Assembly (NCBI GenBank): GCA_017590115.1
Contig: JAGGNK010013558.1
Span: 8,855,752-8,919,751, forward strand
Origin: Montifringilla adamsi
Taxonomy: Eukaryota; Chordata; Aves; Passeriformes; Passeridae
Reading direction: 5' to 3'
Length of the DNA stretch: 64,000 nt
Within the stretch, counting starts at the first letter, position 1. Each line of letters opens with the position of its first letter. The notes beneath the pieces were generated by a model. It searched no databases, was not told where the DNA came from, and saw only the letters and a program-made list of their open reading frames with translations. Of the stretch, positions 12,601 through 27,600 are shown piece after piece. A program made the position numbers and the translations under genes.

Positions 12601-15600
12601 TAATTAAAATCATTGCTTTGAAAACAAAAATAGAGATAATTTTACATCTTAAATATATTTCTCAGATTATTTATCCTCTTCCACCGCTGTCTACTCAGTA
12701 CAGACGAGATTTTACTGTCAAAAGCAAGTTATTATTTACTATAATAATTATAAGGTTCAGACTTGATAGCCATGTTTGCTGGTTCAGACTTGATAGCCAT
12801 GTTTGCTGGAGCACATTTTGATTTCATGCAGGAAGAGTATTTTCATGTAGTTAATTAGGAAGCGTGGAGATCATCTGTTAAGAAACACTAACTAAAAATG
12901 TACTTGCAGTAGCACAAGTTGGTACAACTGGTCACTGGTCTGAGTTTAGGAACAAAGCCAAATTTGTACTTACCTGAGTTTCTCAAGGGGAAACAAACAG
13001 AACTTAAAAGAATTCTTTAATGTACATTCTAAGCCAAGTACCACCAAAACAGCTGTCTGTTGCCCCTGTTTGAAATTGGAGAAATCTAGGACTAGAGCAT
13101 GTGGAAAGACTTGCCCAGCATCAGATTATTTGCTGTAGCTCAGTGTAGTAGTTAACATTTGCTGTAAAATATCCCTTTTTGTATGAAATGTAGAAAATGC
13201 TATAACTGAGTAAAGTGAGTAGTACTCTGTCTGACTTTATATTATTTGTTGAGCCTTGAAGCTAACACCCCATTCCTTCTAGTTCCTTTGCATGATCTGT
13301 AGAGGTCTAGGAATGAGATTTTGTTTTATTTCAGTAACTGTGAATTTAATTTATTATATAGGTACCTAGAAATTGTGACCAAAATTATGTCATAATAACA
13401 CATACAATGCTGCAGCTACAGTACAAAACAGCAACATTTATATTCCGTAATCATAAGTAGCTTGATCCTCAGTGTCACATGGCAGATTCTTCAGAACCAA
13501 ATAATCCATACTGGAAAATGCAGCACACTTAAATAGCAAATTCTTTTCCAAGAACATTAAAATTGTCATGACCATTAGACTTACAGAACATTACCAGAAA
13601 CTATCTAGGCACAAACTCATGCATTTGACATAACTGACAGTCTAGAACTGTTCGCATTCGTCAGTAGAAATGAATTTTGAATTTGCTTTACCTGCTGTGA
13701 CTCCTGCAGCAAGAATTTCAGCTCCATTCTTACAGATGCTAAACCTCCACCTTGTGCCCCATGAAGACTACAATAACTGAGGAAAACCCTGAGAAGAGCT
13801 TGGTTCTTCTGCAGCCACCACTTCCTTCTCTCAGCATGTTCTCGCTTTGCCTGTAACCTGCGTCTTTCGATCTGGTGCCGTTCGTACGAGCCAATGTCTG
13901 GCTTATCCATAATATCTTCGGGGTCAAGCAGATCCCCATTTACTTTGGTATATGTTTTACAGTAGTCTTTGTCCCCTGTGTCGTGGTTGCATATTTCATG
14001 CATAGCAGCAATCTCTTTTTCCAGCCAGTTGTACAGCTGAAATCTGAGCTTTCCTCCATCCACTTCATAACCTGTAGCCAAAGTCCTCAGTTCAGTCATA
14101 AGGATTTTCAAACAGGCTCTGAATTTCAATTGCTCAGCAATAACATCAACCTCAGTGTCTCCTGCCTCAGAAACCTCCCCATGCGGTGTTTGAGCCATGC
14201 TGGTGTCTGAGGTCCTCTCATCTTCACTCTTAGAATCAGACTTTTTCATCATTATCCCAACATCCTTGTCTTCTTCATCTGATCCATTTTTGTCTTCACC
14301 CCAATCAAGAGTAAGGGGCTCATCATCAAATTTTACTGCTGGTTGACTCCAGTCAAATTGTGCTGAAGATTCTACAGTGCTCCCCAAAGCAAAGGAAGTT
14401 GAAATGGGTTTTGACCAGTCTATATCACTACTTCCAGCACCATCCTGTAGGGCTTTGGAATCTGAAACGTCAGTCTGGATTGAAGGACTGGATGAATCTT
14501 TTTCTCCAGCTACAGTAGACTTTTTTCTTATTTTTGGAATTTTGGAAAGGACTTCAAGGGCTAGTACAGGGCAGCCCACTTTAAAGTGAGCATTTGCAGT
14601 AGTGAAGAATAATTTTCTTTCTATAAGATTAATTTTATCAACAAAGCTTTTCTCAGTTTTTAGACCTAAGGTGGCGAGAGTTCCTTCTGGGGAGCTGAAG
14701 TATCTTCGGATGAGCAAAGGGTGGGTCCGAAGATAGTTGTAGAAACTGAACACCACAGGATTGCAGGATTTGACAATAACTGAGGAATTAAACAGATATG
14801 ACATCCATTGAAAATGCCTTTTAGATAGTATGATTCTGTTTTGCAGTTATTTCCTGCATTAGAGGTTCATCAAAACACAGAGAGACAATTTTGGGTCTCG
14901 TAATCAAAACAAAATGAAATAATTACTTATTCTCCCCAAAAAGAATAAAGGTATGAGCTGAATGAGTAGAAAGATACAAATTCTATCATTTGCCTCGCAG
15001 TTATATTGCACTCAGCTAAGCTATAAGGCAGCTAAGATGATCATCCAGGTAGAGATTTCCCCAAGGAAATTCCTATTGGGAATATGAAACCTATGTAGCC
15101 ATCTGTCACTTAACATTAATCTTGAATAGATGGGATAGAAAATCCTGCTACAATACTGCTAATTCCTAGAAGTAAGAATAAGAATTTAAGTTCCCTGGAA
15201 AAAAAACCAACCTGCATTCATTACTAAAGAAGTATTGTATGGAAGTGCCAAACAAAGACAGCTCTCCTGAGCTTAGCTGACAGCAGGAACTAAGTTTCGT
15301 GTTAGAGGGTTGAAGACCCTCTCTTCTTTTTCTTAATAAGCTTGCCCTATCAGATTAATATTTTTTCCCTTACCTGGGTTTTCATCATCATCTTTGGGTG
15401 TTTGTTCCAATAATGTATCCAGTGCTCGTGTGTAATCTTTCATTATCCAGTATGCAATGCTTCTCAGAAACGGATCAGAATGCAACTTAGTACAGCTGAA
15501 TCCAGTTCCATCCTTCTGGCAACCCAAAATCTTTTCATAGAGAATGGAGGTGTATGTGACAGAGGTTTCAAACTCTGATTCATACAAACGAGCAATGACC

Positions 15601-18600
15601 ATGGCCAACTGGATGTCTTCCATTTTCTCAAGGCACACCTATGATAAGGAGTGGGGAAAAGGTTGTTTTATAAGGGGAGTTCTATAAAATAAAGTGAATA
15701 GCAATACATGTTTACGGAACAGATTTTTTTTCTCCTCTTATCTGTTCTTTGAAGTATAAATTAATCTTCAGTCAAAAATGTGGTAAGTGATAAATATCCA
15801 AGTAACATTTTCTGCTGTTTGGAAAGAGGTATACTTTTCTCTATTTTAGGGATTTTAACATGCATAGAAGTACATAGCATTAAAAAAATAATATGGCAGA
15901 AGATAAGGATGTCTATTTTTTTTTCCATCTAGTAGACTAATTGCACCCTCCAACTTTCATGTTATTATGTCACTGGTAAGATATTTTTCACACCATCTCA
16001 TGTAGAGGAAAATACATTCTCAAGTGAAGACAAACATACTGAAAATAAATAGGCAGATATTCTAAAGGTTCTCTAAATCCCATCCTCTCCTGAGAGATAC
16101 TGCTTAGCTTATGATCCTTCTCACAGCTCCAACCTCCCTTGTGGCAAGCAGCAACATAGCTCCACTAAAAAGGGATTCCAGAAATGCTTCACAAGAGAAC
16201 TCTTGACTTTTTTTTTTTTTTTTTTTTTTACTTAATATTGTACCAAGAGGTCATGCAGAATGGCTCAAGGCTGAACAGAGTGCTACAACTTAATTGTGCT
16301 GTTCAAACAAAGTTTTGCCAGAAGGGTCACAGTTCCAAGTACTCACAAGAGTACTTCCACTGAGGAATGGTATCTGAACAATTATTCTGGACTTCAAAGC
16401 AGCTTCCCAGTTGCTTTTCACAGTACTGTGGAGGTAAATGGTATGTCTGCAGGGCAAAAGTGTGGACATACCATTCCATTTCTGCTGCCACAAATTGTGA
16501 AAACTTTATCAGAGGACAGCTTGTAAGGATGCAGTAATATAGGTCAAATTAGAAACTGAAACTTAATTTCTCAAAAGCAGATACCTCTATAGCATCTTTT
16601 AGTGAACCTGCTAGCAAGAAAAATGCAGCTGACTGCTCAAAACGTTGTTTTCCCAACAAAGCAAAAGCATTTTTTAAAGCAGCTTTACGCCATCGGTCTT
16701 CATTGAAGTTGTGGCTGAAAAAGGCAGTCATCTTTTCATCATGCTGGGACCTGTATAAAGAAATGCAATGTATAGAGCTATTTATTATGTACCTCAGCAT
16801 ACTATCACTTGAACAACATTACTTGAAATTAACTCTACTCTTGAATGAGTTCTGCTTTGCATTCCTGGTTCAATTAAGATTTAATCAAACTTCAAGTCAG
16901 CAGAACTCACCTAAACAGACCCCACACCACTGCCTTTTTCTTCATAGCAAGGTAAAAAAGTGCAGCATCTAAGGCATCGTTGTTCCTCTGGAATGAAGCT
17001 TTTGCAACCTGCAGTGAACAAAGCCTGCTATTATTGATGAAAATATAAAAGCTGCTTTTAGCTAAATAACCTGTGTTCTTTGTCACAGAGGATGGCCAGG
17101 TAAACTGTGTTATCTCTACAAAGCAACAAAGTAATTTCTGTAAGAATATTTTATTCCTATGTAACAGAGCTCTACACTGCAAATGCTTTTAAGAATCAGA
17201 AATACAGCACTATTGCAGATAGCAACCTCTCTCGAGCTCAGTGGGACATTAGCAATGTGCAAATAAAAATATTTTCTTTAAAATTGTTACAGTAACTCAT
17301 ACTATTAGGTGAAATTCCTCTGGCAATCCATTACTTAGAAATACTTAAGCTAATAACAGTATTTCTTGAATGAACACAGTTTGGGTTTTGTATAGGACTC
17401 TCATGTAATTAGATTTGGAGAATCGTTTTGCTCCTGGATTCTTTGAATAAACTGTAATATTTAAAGATGTATTTTTACATTAGACGTCTTGGAAATTTAG
17501 CACAGTAGACACATCTAACAGCATGGAGCTAGAATCTGTAACCAGTAAAAAGTACCTTCTCAATGCACCTTCGGAGAGTGTTGATATTCCTGACCCACCA
17601 ACCAATGCCCATAGCTCTCAGCTCAGACCACTGCGGGTCTCCCTTCTGGATAGCAGGAATCATATTGATCAACTCCTCCTCAGCCTCAGAATGGAAAGCC
17701 CATGCAAAATGGCAAGTTGACAGGCCTAAACAATAACATAAACCAATACAATTCAGAAATCTAAGAGTTGCTAATAAGCAAATGGAATATTTCAGGGATG
17801 CAAAGTGGGGTCTCCAACCCAAGAGCGGGGTACACCTGAGAGACACTGATTCCCCCAAAAGGAAGTAGAGCTGTTAAATGAACAGCTGAAGTATCTTTTT
17901 GCTTGCTGGGGATGTCCTCTCCTCTGTACTTCTTTCATAATTTTCCAGTACCCTATTCATAACTATGCAAGAATTGTATGTTGAGGGACTAAAAGAAAAA
18001 TATTCTGTTATCACAGAAGCAGACCCATTTTGGGCCAGAAACCCTTCTCTCTGCTCTTTAGGTGGTAACTTTTTTGCTTTTATTGTGAAATAACTTGTGT
18101 TATTTCACAACATTTACTCAGATTGAGCAAAAAAAAAACACCTGTTGTGATGAAAATAATAGAATAGTCTTTAAGATAAAACAATGCTCATGTAAGGAAA
18201 TTTCTTAATTCTTCTAGCAGAAACAATCAATTACATATACAATCTCTGTTGGGCAATTCATTCATGCCTCAAACTGGATAGGCCAGAATATTCTACTCTA
18301 GAGCTGTACTTTTTTTGCTATTTATAGTGTATGTAGGGAAGCCTACACCAAGCCTTTGCAAGATAATGGCCTTAATGACATAGAAAATTACTATGCACAT
18401 AATAAAAATATGACATTATAAATTAAAGGCAAGCAGATGGTGTGAGGGTTACCTTGGTGGAGCAGCTGGACACGGTACAGGGGAGGCAGGGATGTCAGCA
18501 GGCAGGTGTGCAGGCGCATGGCCAGCAGGTACCGAAGGCCACATTCATCTAAGGTATCTCTTCCTGTGCCACAGAAAACACTTTTAAACATGCAGCTGAA

Positions 18601-21600
18601 ACATACAGTAGGCAGAGATACAAGCTATCATAACAGTGTGTGAGGAATGTAGGTTTCTAAGGCTGCTGGCAACCTGAACTACAAGGTATTCATTATGTAT
18701 GAACTTCAAGTTCTTACTTACATCTGTTTTTCTTTCCTGCTGTATCTAACCTGAATAAGTGATGCTAGCTTTCAGCTTTGTTATCCCAAAATACCCAAGG
18801 ACTAAGTTTACCTTTGCTGAGAAGAAAAAGAATATCAATTTAATAATATGTCAGTTACTAACCTGAGTAATTCTTATCTCTGTTCTCATCTAGTTCAGTG
18901 CTTGTCATGGCCACAGTGTCTGCCAAAGCTACAAGGAACATCTGCTCCAGTCGAGTGAGGCCTGGCAAACTTGAGTGCATCAGGTGGCTTGAAAGGACGC
19001 TGGCATGCTCTCGGCCAAAGTAAGTTGGCCCATACTGTGACAGATTGATAACTTTGGATTTACTCTCCCTCTTTTCAGGCTCAAAATCTATAAAGTCTTC
19101 CGTTGTAACAGGTTGAATCTGGAACAGATCCGAGTACTGATCCTCTGTTTTTCTCTTTGCATGGTCTTCAGAGCCCTGAGGTATTTTAGAAGTTTCTTCG
19201 GCAACATAGGTGGCATCCTGATCAGCAGCAAGCAGTGCATACAGCGGCAGCGGGGGAATTGAGTCTATCTCTGTGTAGTCTCGGGTACCATCTTTCCCAG
19301 CAGTAATGGTATCCTTGGCAGTACTGCCACTCACACTGATGGTGCGAGAAAGATGGCGTTTAGGACCAGTCCCTTCTCCAGCCTCTGTGTCTTTGACTAT
19401 TGCAACTTCTCCTGCAATGCATTTAACTAAATGTGACAGAATGGCTTTGGCTCTGCGAACTTTACCCAGGTCCATCAGTTCTAATAACTGGGTTGGATGA
19501 TACTGGGGTAGAGTAGGTGAAAGAACATGAGCAGCTTCAAAGAGGCCCCCATCCTGAATTACAGTTGGAGTGCCAAAAACATCATCCACAATACCTGCCC
19601 CATCAATTACACTGGTCTTCTTCACTACTGCGCTTGTTTTGAATGGATCTTGTGTTGTTGAGTCTTCAGAAGGAAAAACATCGCTTTCTCCATTACCAAA
19701 CTTGACTGCGTGTTTCCACTGGGCATAAACGTGCATTTCACAGTCCATTCCCACCACCAGTATTCCATCTCTCACCCAGGACAGAGACACAGGCAGGGAA
19801 GGAGTGCCATCCACGGATGAAACCAAATCAATGGACCTCAGCAACACCCACTTTGACTTCACACCTTGTTTTATGCTCCCTCCTAGTGGCAGGGTGATGA
19901 CAGCTACTCCCTCTTTGCTGCTGGTTTGATCTGTTACAATCCCTGAAAGCCTTCCATACATGAAGATGTTGGCACCCACTCCAACTGTCAGTATATGTGA
20001 ACCATCTTCTTTTGAAACCCAGTCCAAATGCACCAAATGCTTGATACTGGGCACCAGGTATTTGTCTTTATTCAAGAAAGCATCTGACTTACTGTAAACA
20101 AATAAATTACTATCCACGCTGACCCTTGAGTCAAGTACACTTCCGACCTTAACTAAATCATCCAGATGAATTGTCTGTTCCAAAACCCACTCTGATCCTC
20201 CAGTAGACTCACATTCAAGTATACAAACATGCATGGAAAATTCTTTGGAAACAAACCCATTATGCTGTATGGGTTGTTTGTATGCTACTGCAAGACGTCC
20301 TGTGTAAGAACAGCTAACAGCAACCGGCCTTCCTACTATGCTCACTGTACTGCTGTTGTCTTCCCCTTCATCGTTCATTAAAGGCCATTTTCTCCAGTGG
20401 TATGTCTCCTTCTCCTCAGTTTTGCTGTTCAGGTCAGTCTCTACAGTGCATCTCCAGAACCGCACTCTGTTGTCCGAACAGGACGTTACTATCAAATAAG
20501 GTGCGAGGCAGACAGGGTATATTGATGAGGAACTCAAGTGACCTGAAGTCAGAACAAACATATTTACATTTAGCAATAGACTGTAAAATGCCTTTATGAT
20601 TAAGGCAGACATAACACTGTCTACCTACTGCTAGAGAACTTTACAACCTGGTGTTATTTTTTTAATTTCGATTTGGAAAAGGGTAAATAATATCAGTAAC
20701 AGTCTTGCAGATTGAACATTACCTATCACCTGTATTTCTGGTCATTATTGAAAGAAGACAAACTGGAACTGAACTAGTTCAGAGAAGGGCTCTTAGAACA
20801 ATGAGAGGAATACAAAGACAAACACAAGAAGGTGTAAGTGCATCAGGTAGAAAACCCACTATATATCAAACACAGGAATGCTGGTAACTGAGCAACTGGA
20901 TATAAATTGTTCATTAATAGATTAAGACTGAAAGTTACACTTACAACTATTAGAACAGTAAGTTTCAGGAACAGTGTTCCTGTGGGGACTTGATATGTTT
21001 ACAGAAGAGTAACATGCCATGGGCATGATGATTTGAAAGCACCTTTTCAGTCCTTTGTGTTTTCTGTATCAGTAAATCAGAATCTTATAGGCTGGGGAGA
21101 TACAATTCTATAAACTAGGAGATAAATAGTGGACCAACTGTATAGAAAAAACTGTTAAAGTTACCTGCTGAAGGAGTTGCTCTTACTACTTCCACGCCAA
21201 CAGGAAGATCCAGGGGTTGGCTATACACAAGTCTGGAGCTCAGAATGAGTTTACTGGCAGTCTGAAGGTTAGCAATTGATGAAGATCGTGGTATGGGACT
21301 TATGCCAGGTGATACATCTGGAGAAGAATCCACAGTCTTCTGCTCAGGTACACTAAGCTTATTATCTGCTGAAGATGCTTCAGTTGGCTTTGCTATATAA
21401 AAAAATGCCAGCAGTGTTAAAAAATTGCTTGTAAGAACAAAGCATGAATATCAGATAATCAAATTTATTTGTTTCTACAAGAGCTCAAGTTGCACACAAA
21501 ATAATTATACGATGTGTGCATGCTGTGTCAATTTTATTGCAAGCTGTGACTATTCATTTAAGACATCCATAACATTCTGAAATACTGATAATTTGAAATA

Positions 21601-24600
21601 AAGAAGCCACTGCTTAAGTACATTACTCATCCCATCAACACATTTTAATAGTTAGTATAAAATGCAATCAATATTTGTAAGGAACGTTACTGCTTCTATT
21701 ACATCGATATATTATTCTGAAGATTCTTGATTTTTAGGCTTCTGCTGGGCAAAGGTGATACAATTTGTTTTATAATAAACCACCCAAGTTTATCTTAAGT
21801 AATATCACAGAAATGTCTAAGACAATTACAATCACTCACTCACCTAAACAGGCTTGCACAGATTTGAGATGAAGATGCCACATTTGAAGAACAGAACAGC
21901 CACTACTATCTTTTTCAATTACTACCAGGTAGAACTTCTCTGAGAAAGGTGGTGGACGATAGCCTGTAATTTACATATCATATATAAAATATATAAACAT
22001 ATATACTGATATAGGGTCATAAAATTTATATTTAACCTAGATATTTTTCTGTAGCAAAAGATTCTCTAAAAACTACTGACAATAAAAACCCTGTTTTCAT
22101 CTTTGAAATAAATGGTTAGATTATAAAACAAAATATTGAAACAGTATCATTAGTAGCATGCTTTAATTGGCATTTTGATTACTCATGATGACAGAAGAAT
22201 TACAAAATAGATACTGACCTACAGACAATCTGAGTATTAATGGCAAATCTAATTTATTAGATATTTGCCTTTCCATTCAGTTTGAACTATTTTGCCAGAC
22301 TATAAAGACTCTTCTACCTGTCTTTCTTTTTCTTTTGAAGTTTGAAGTCTCCTACCAAACTTTCCAGTGACTTTCCATTGTGTTAACTTGAAATCCAGAT
22401 CTATTGACATCATCACCTGCAACTACCTATTGATGCAGAAAATGTGCTTCTGTTCTGTTCACATTTTATATACACCATAAATACTTTGAAAAATGCACTT
22501 TGTCATATAAGCTGTTTCACTCTAAGCAATTAGAAAATCTTTGTTTAACACCATTTAGCAACAATTCATATGATCAATACATAACAGCCATTTCAATAAA
22601 TTTTACAAATTATCATTTAAAATTAAATTACCACATGCCAGCCAGATTTTTTTGTATTCCTGAAAAACATTTTTGGTACCATTTAAATTCATATTAGTAA
22701 TAGTTTATGCTATACCTTGTGATGGCTGGAAAAATATCTCAGTTTCCTTCCCTTCTGCATCCTCCTTATGTGGTTTGTATCCCAAAATGAAGTCTTCTTG
22801 GAAGACATGAAGCAATTGTGTGTTTGAGCCACACTGAAACATTGAGCAATTGTTATGTTTCCAGAACAGTGCAGCAAAATTTAGTATTAATGCAATTAAT
22901 TATTTCCCCTGTGCAATCTAGCTACCAATAAGGAAGACTTTCTTTTATAAAGTTTAAAATTATCATCAGAAAACCCACATATTTTCCTTGCATATTATGA
23001 ACAGCATGTTCTAGAACTCATCATTTGTATATTGAAATAATTTCACTGAGGTCTGCCAGGACAGACAAATTCTGTAATAACACTTCTGCTGCAGTTATTG
23101 ACAGATGAATTAGTATCTGATTCATTTTTATTTCTTTGGTGTTGAATAAATAACAGTGGCAAAAAGCCTCAGACTTTTATCCCACTTCAGTGGGAGGACA
23201 TGTCTGCAGCAAATTGCTTGGGAAATCTGTAAAAGGGAACAAATTGCAGATTTTCCTTCTCTCAGATATCTTAACATCTATCTTTTCTGACAACAACATA
23301 TTTCTTTGCAGTAACTCTACCTCTCTACAGAGAAGGCTGGTCATGGTGAAATCCTTCCCTGCTGGTAAGGAAAAATACATCCCCAAAATACAGTGATGGC
23401 AAAGTTATGCTGCAAAACACCTTTTTTTTTTTTTTTTTTTTTTTTCCCCCAGAGAAACAAGATGGTATTCCTTGTACTCATTTATACAAATTATAGGAAA
23501 ATGTTTTGTAAATCTGAACTTAAATTTGAAGATTATATGTTATTGATATATAAAAGACACAGAAATCTATTGACAATAGAGAAATACTTACTTATAAATG
23601 ATAAAACTCCACAGTTTTCTAATTAGAATTGGTAAAACTCACTGCTTTTACAAGCTGCTAACAGAAAACAGCACTGGAGCATATATCATATATATCATCA
23701 AAATAACTGAGTAAGAAGAAGGTTCAATTATCCTACCTGCTCATTGATTGATAAGTATAGCTTTGTTAATTTATAAATTTATTTTACAATACAAACACAA
23801 AAAGCTTGAAGTCATACCTGGATATCATCCTTACATTTTGCATAGTTAGATCTAGTTTTTAGGTTTGAGCTTGTAGAAGCTATTTTTGTTTGTTTGGGTT
23901 TGAGGGGATTGTAATTATTTCCTTTAAATTATGATACCATGGAAACCATCCTTTAGTAAAGTTTTGTTTTCTTCAATAATTATGCTTAGAAAATATAGTT
24001 TTACTCTAAAAATTAACTTTGAGCTCTTAGCTGGTAACAAAAAGTTGGCTTAGTTAGCTCAAGGCATCTAAATATTCACAAAAATTCAAGGCAGTCATTG
24101 TCACCATAAAGAATTGTAGTCTCTTTTCAACAGATTAGGCTAATTAACAAAGAAATTTATTAGACACCCTTATGTGATACCCCTAAAGAGTCAACCATTC
24201 ATTTACTTTGTTAGTTATTGCATCGAGCTCAATGATACATCCTGGTCGAGCAGTAGATTGTTGGCTCACAATATTAAACACCTCCCCAATAAGTTTCTGA
24301 AACAGAGAAAAATGAGTAGAATTAGTATATTTTTCCTTTGGACAGAAGAGAATTGCAGTTGCTTATGATAAACTGATACTTCAATTTTTTCTTGTTGGCA
24401 CAAACCATTACAGAGTTCTTGCAGTTGTCACTTTGACACTCATGAATAATGTAGCATGTGCACTGTTGTGAGTCAGTAGCTCTTCACAGGGATGAAACAC
24501 CAGTTTTTATGGAAGCTAAATATTGCTAATTTAAAGATTTATCCTTGCATAGCACCACATAATGTGTCTGTGCAATGAGAAACAATATACCCTTTCACTT

Positions 24601-27600
24601 CTTTTTCAAGCTTCAGGTTTTGTCACAACATGTAGAAAAACACCTTCAGTACAGCTTATATATAAGCTGAAAGCTCTATTGATTTTTTGCAGGAATGTTC
24701 CTAGTCACTGCTCCTAGAACGGATTCTTCAGACTGATCTGAATACTGACAGGCCCTGTCTTGCAAGATGGTTTATGAAATAACAGAAGAATGGAAAAAAA
24801 TAAAGATGTGTTTCTTTATACAATAACAGTACAAGGTCAGCCTTTACTTTTCCTAAAGTCACAGAAATGAAAGATAGAATGAAAGAATTAGTTATTGGAA
24901 AAAAAGAAAGCTAATATGACCCTTAGCTGATTTCCTTATATCCCACCATCTCTGCCCTTCCTCACATATAGATGTAGCTCAGGTGGATACACCTCAGCCT
25001 TCCTTTTCTGTTTTCATCTTCCCTCTTGCTCTTGACTCCCCTCTTCTGAGAGGACAAAGTAAGAAATCCTATTTTTCCTTTTCCCACCTGCTGCAGGTTT
25101 GGGAAACTTGTATGGGAAATTTTGGTTCAGTGCAGACACTTTTAGTAGTAATAACTGCATTTTTTTCAGCTAATGCTTAAAGACAGCCTGCAAAACATGC
25201 AACTATGCAAGATGTAATGCATAAGATCTATACATGGAATGGCACAAAAATCACACAGAACTAAAGGAAGACAAACCACTGGAAGGAAGAAAAGGTGAGT
25301 TACATTAGTTGTATTTTAACAGTTTCAAACCAAACTATTGCTACGTAGAACTTACAGATGATTCGGGGTCAGATAATTCATCCAGAAGCTTTCGTGCATC
25401 TACAACAGCTTGATAGAGCCTCAGGTTTTTGCCATCTGATGCAACAAAGCAAGCACTAGCAGAGTTGCAATAGGTACCTAATAGAAGACACAAAAAAATC
25501 ATGAAGAAAAAAATGGCAGTCAATGGCATCAGGCAGTCTATTACAATCCTCAGGATGTGAACACGCTTCAAACATAATTTTCATCAAGCATTGAAGCAAA
25601 AAACCTAAGCAAATGTGTGCATTAACAACATCATTTGAACTTCGAAATAATTCTCTTTGTGTTCATGAATGTACCCAGAACTCCTGAAGAAGGTTCAACA
25701 ATCTAAGCTGAACTCATGTATATTTACAAACAATATTCACACAAGCCTCAGTCTGTAGCACACCTAAGGGAACGCTGCCATTCTTTACTCTGGTGATGTT
25801 TGATTCACTGCCACCTCCAGGCATTGCTTGGAAGAGCCAACTCCAGATTCCCAAGGTTGTAACAGACAATTCAGGGTAGGAGTCTTAGGGGAAACTATTC
25901 AGCCATAGCTTTCTTCCTTGTGTATTGACCCTAGGCTCTTTACATAAAATTAACCTCTATGAATATTCCCTTCTGCCCTGCAGTTGAAAGTGCAGATATA
26001 AAAGTAGAGGGAGAAATAGATCTGTCTACAGTTCTGAATAAAATATGAAAAATTGTAAGAGTGTATTCTTTTGCTTCTCAATAGTATATACAATAGGCTT
26101 GACACTCTAATATACATTTTTCTCTAACCTACAAGAATGCAGCTCATTATTTGTGTTTAGAACACTTTGTGGAATACAGACAGCTCAGAATGTTACTATG
26201 TAAGCAGAGAAAATGAATTTGTTTTATTTTAAATCAAATATATTATGTATTTATAACTTTGCATTAGTATAAAATTTAATGTTACACCCACAGTACAAAT
26301 GTCTTTTAGTACTGTATATAAAGATGACAACTACTACAACAGCATCTTTGTGATAATTAGAAAATAAATATCTGCATGGCTGAATGGAGTAACATTTGTA
26401 GAAGTAATTTTTTTAATTGCAATGGAAAGCCCTAAAATTAAAAACACAAAAACTGAAGAATTGGCCAAGGGCATCACACATCAGATATTATACAGTCTGA
26501 CCTCTGAAAAGGTGCTCTTTGCAGTTCTGTAAAGTTAATGTATTTATTTATAAACATCCTGGGTTCCAACCAGGCTTTTGTAAGCTTCTGGTGGTCTGAA
26601 GAACTTCAGTACTGTTTCAGGACCTCCTAAGCAGTTTTTAGCCAGCATGTTAAAGGAATTACATAATGCCAATTTTGGCTGGAAATCTTCCCCTATAGTT
26701 CTGATGTTCAGGTGGTCCAAATACTAGCTCTGTTCAAGCCACTGCCCCTGCAGCTGCACCCTAAGCCATCAGCACACTTGCATTTGCAAACCACATCAAT
26801 GCAGAGAGCACTCAAGGAAGCTGCCTGAAGCACTGGGGAAAGGCAGCATCTTGTTCTCTGTGAGAGCAAGGAGTGCTTACTCACACAAAGGAGTTCCTGA
26901 GTGTCAGCTGATCCACAGGGACTGCAGAAACACTCAGACCACTGCAAGTGATTTGCAGTAGCTTAGCCAAAAACAAAGTAAAAATGCCTAATTTGCATAG
27001 TAAAATGAAATTTTTGAAAAGTTAATACAAATACACTCCAAATAAAACAGTAATTTATTTTAACAAATTAATTCTACAAGTCACAGTGTTAACTCTATAT
27101 GGAAACACGCCAGGTATACTCACCAAGGCAATAGCTGGGAATTAGTGTTGGAAGCCAGGCTACGTTAGAGAAAGCAGAGGTGTGAAGAGAGTTAATTCGA
27201 GCCAGCTCAGACACTCCTCCAGTGTAGGATAAAGGTCCTATGGGGTCTACTCGCCACAGAATCAGCTCACTATAGATTGCATTTGGGTCATGGAATGTAC
27301 GGGTTGCTGCATTTTTAAGTTGCTGCTTAGAAGAACCTCTCTTATGTTTAATAGGATCCATCATCCTGCTTATCCTGTTGGAGTCCCAGGAGGTGTCTGA
27401 CTCAGGAGTTAACAGAGCATTGTGATGAGAAGATGTCAGCAGCAATGGTAAAACAGAATGGCAGGCCAGATCATTGAGGTGAAAGCGGTGTCCACAGTAC
27501 CTGAACTTATGGGATACAGTTAGCACAGTAGTGAAAGCTGATTTATCAGCAAAAGTAACTGCCCACTGGTTTAGAGAGCCATCTATATGCTTAGAAATCA

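Larger units (their letters stand above)
10521..13691 (-). other. DMXL2 introns 24-27
   Basis: Introns at 10521-11170, 11299-11583, 11661-12387 and 12580-13691. Intron 24 holds the 27-bp tandem duplication. Otherwise plain AT-rich sequence. Confidence 0.65.
14780..18452 (-). other. DMXL2 introns 19-23
   Basis: Introns at 14780-15373, 15639-16584, 16751-16910, 17009-17555 and 17726-18452. They hold a 22-nt T run and a short hairpin (listed separately) and nothing else I recognise. Confidence 0.65.
20543..24206 (-). other. DMXL2 introns 14-17
   Basis: Introns at 20543-21164, 21393-21843, 21964-22715 and 22834-24206. They hold a CR1 remnant and a T tract, listed separately; otherwise AT-rich sequence. 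Confidence 0.65.

Noticed and set aside
15639..16584. Possible U12-type intron 22 (donor GTATCT, TCCTTAT near the acceptor)
   Set aside because: The donor lacks the full ATATCCTT-type consensus, and the branch-like motif is too close to the AG. A normal U2-type intron explains it.
26708..26947. Cysteine-rich 79-codon frame in intron 12
   Set aside because: Cysteine-rich content hinted at a small secreted protein, but there is no signal peptide, no repeated cysteine pattern and no fitting splice sites.
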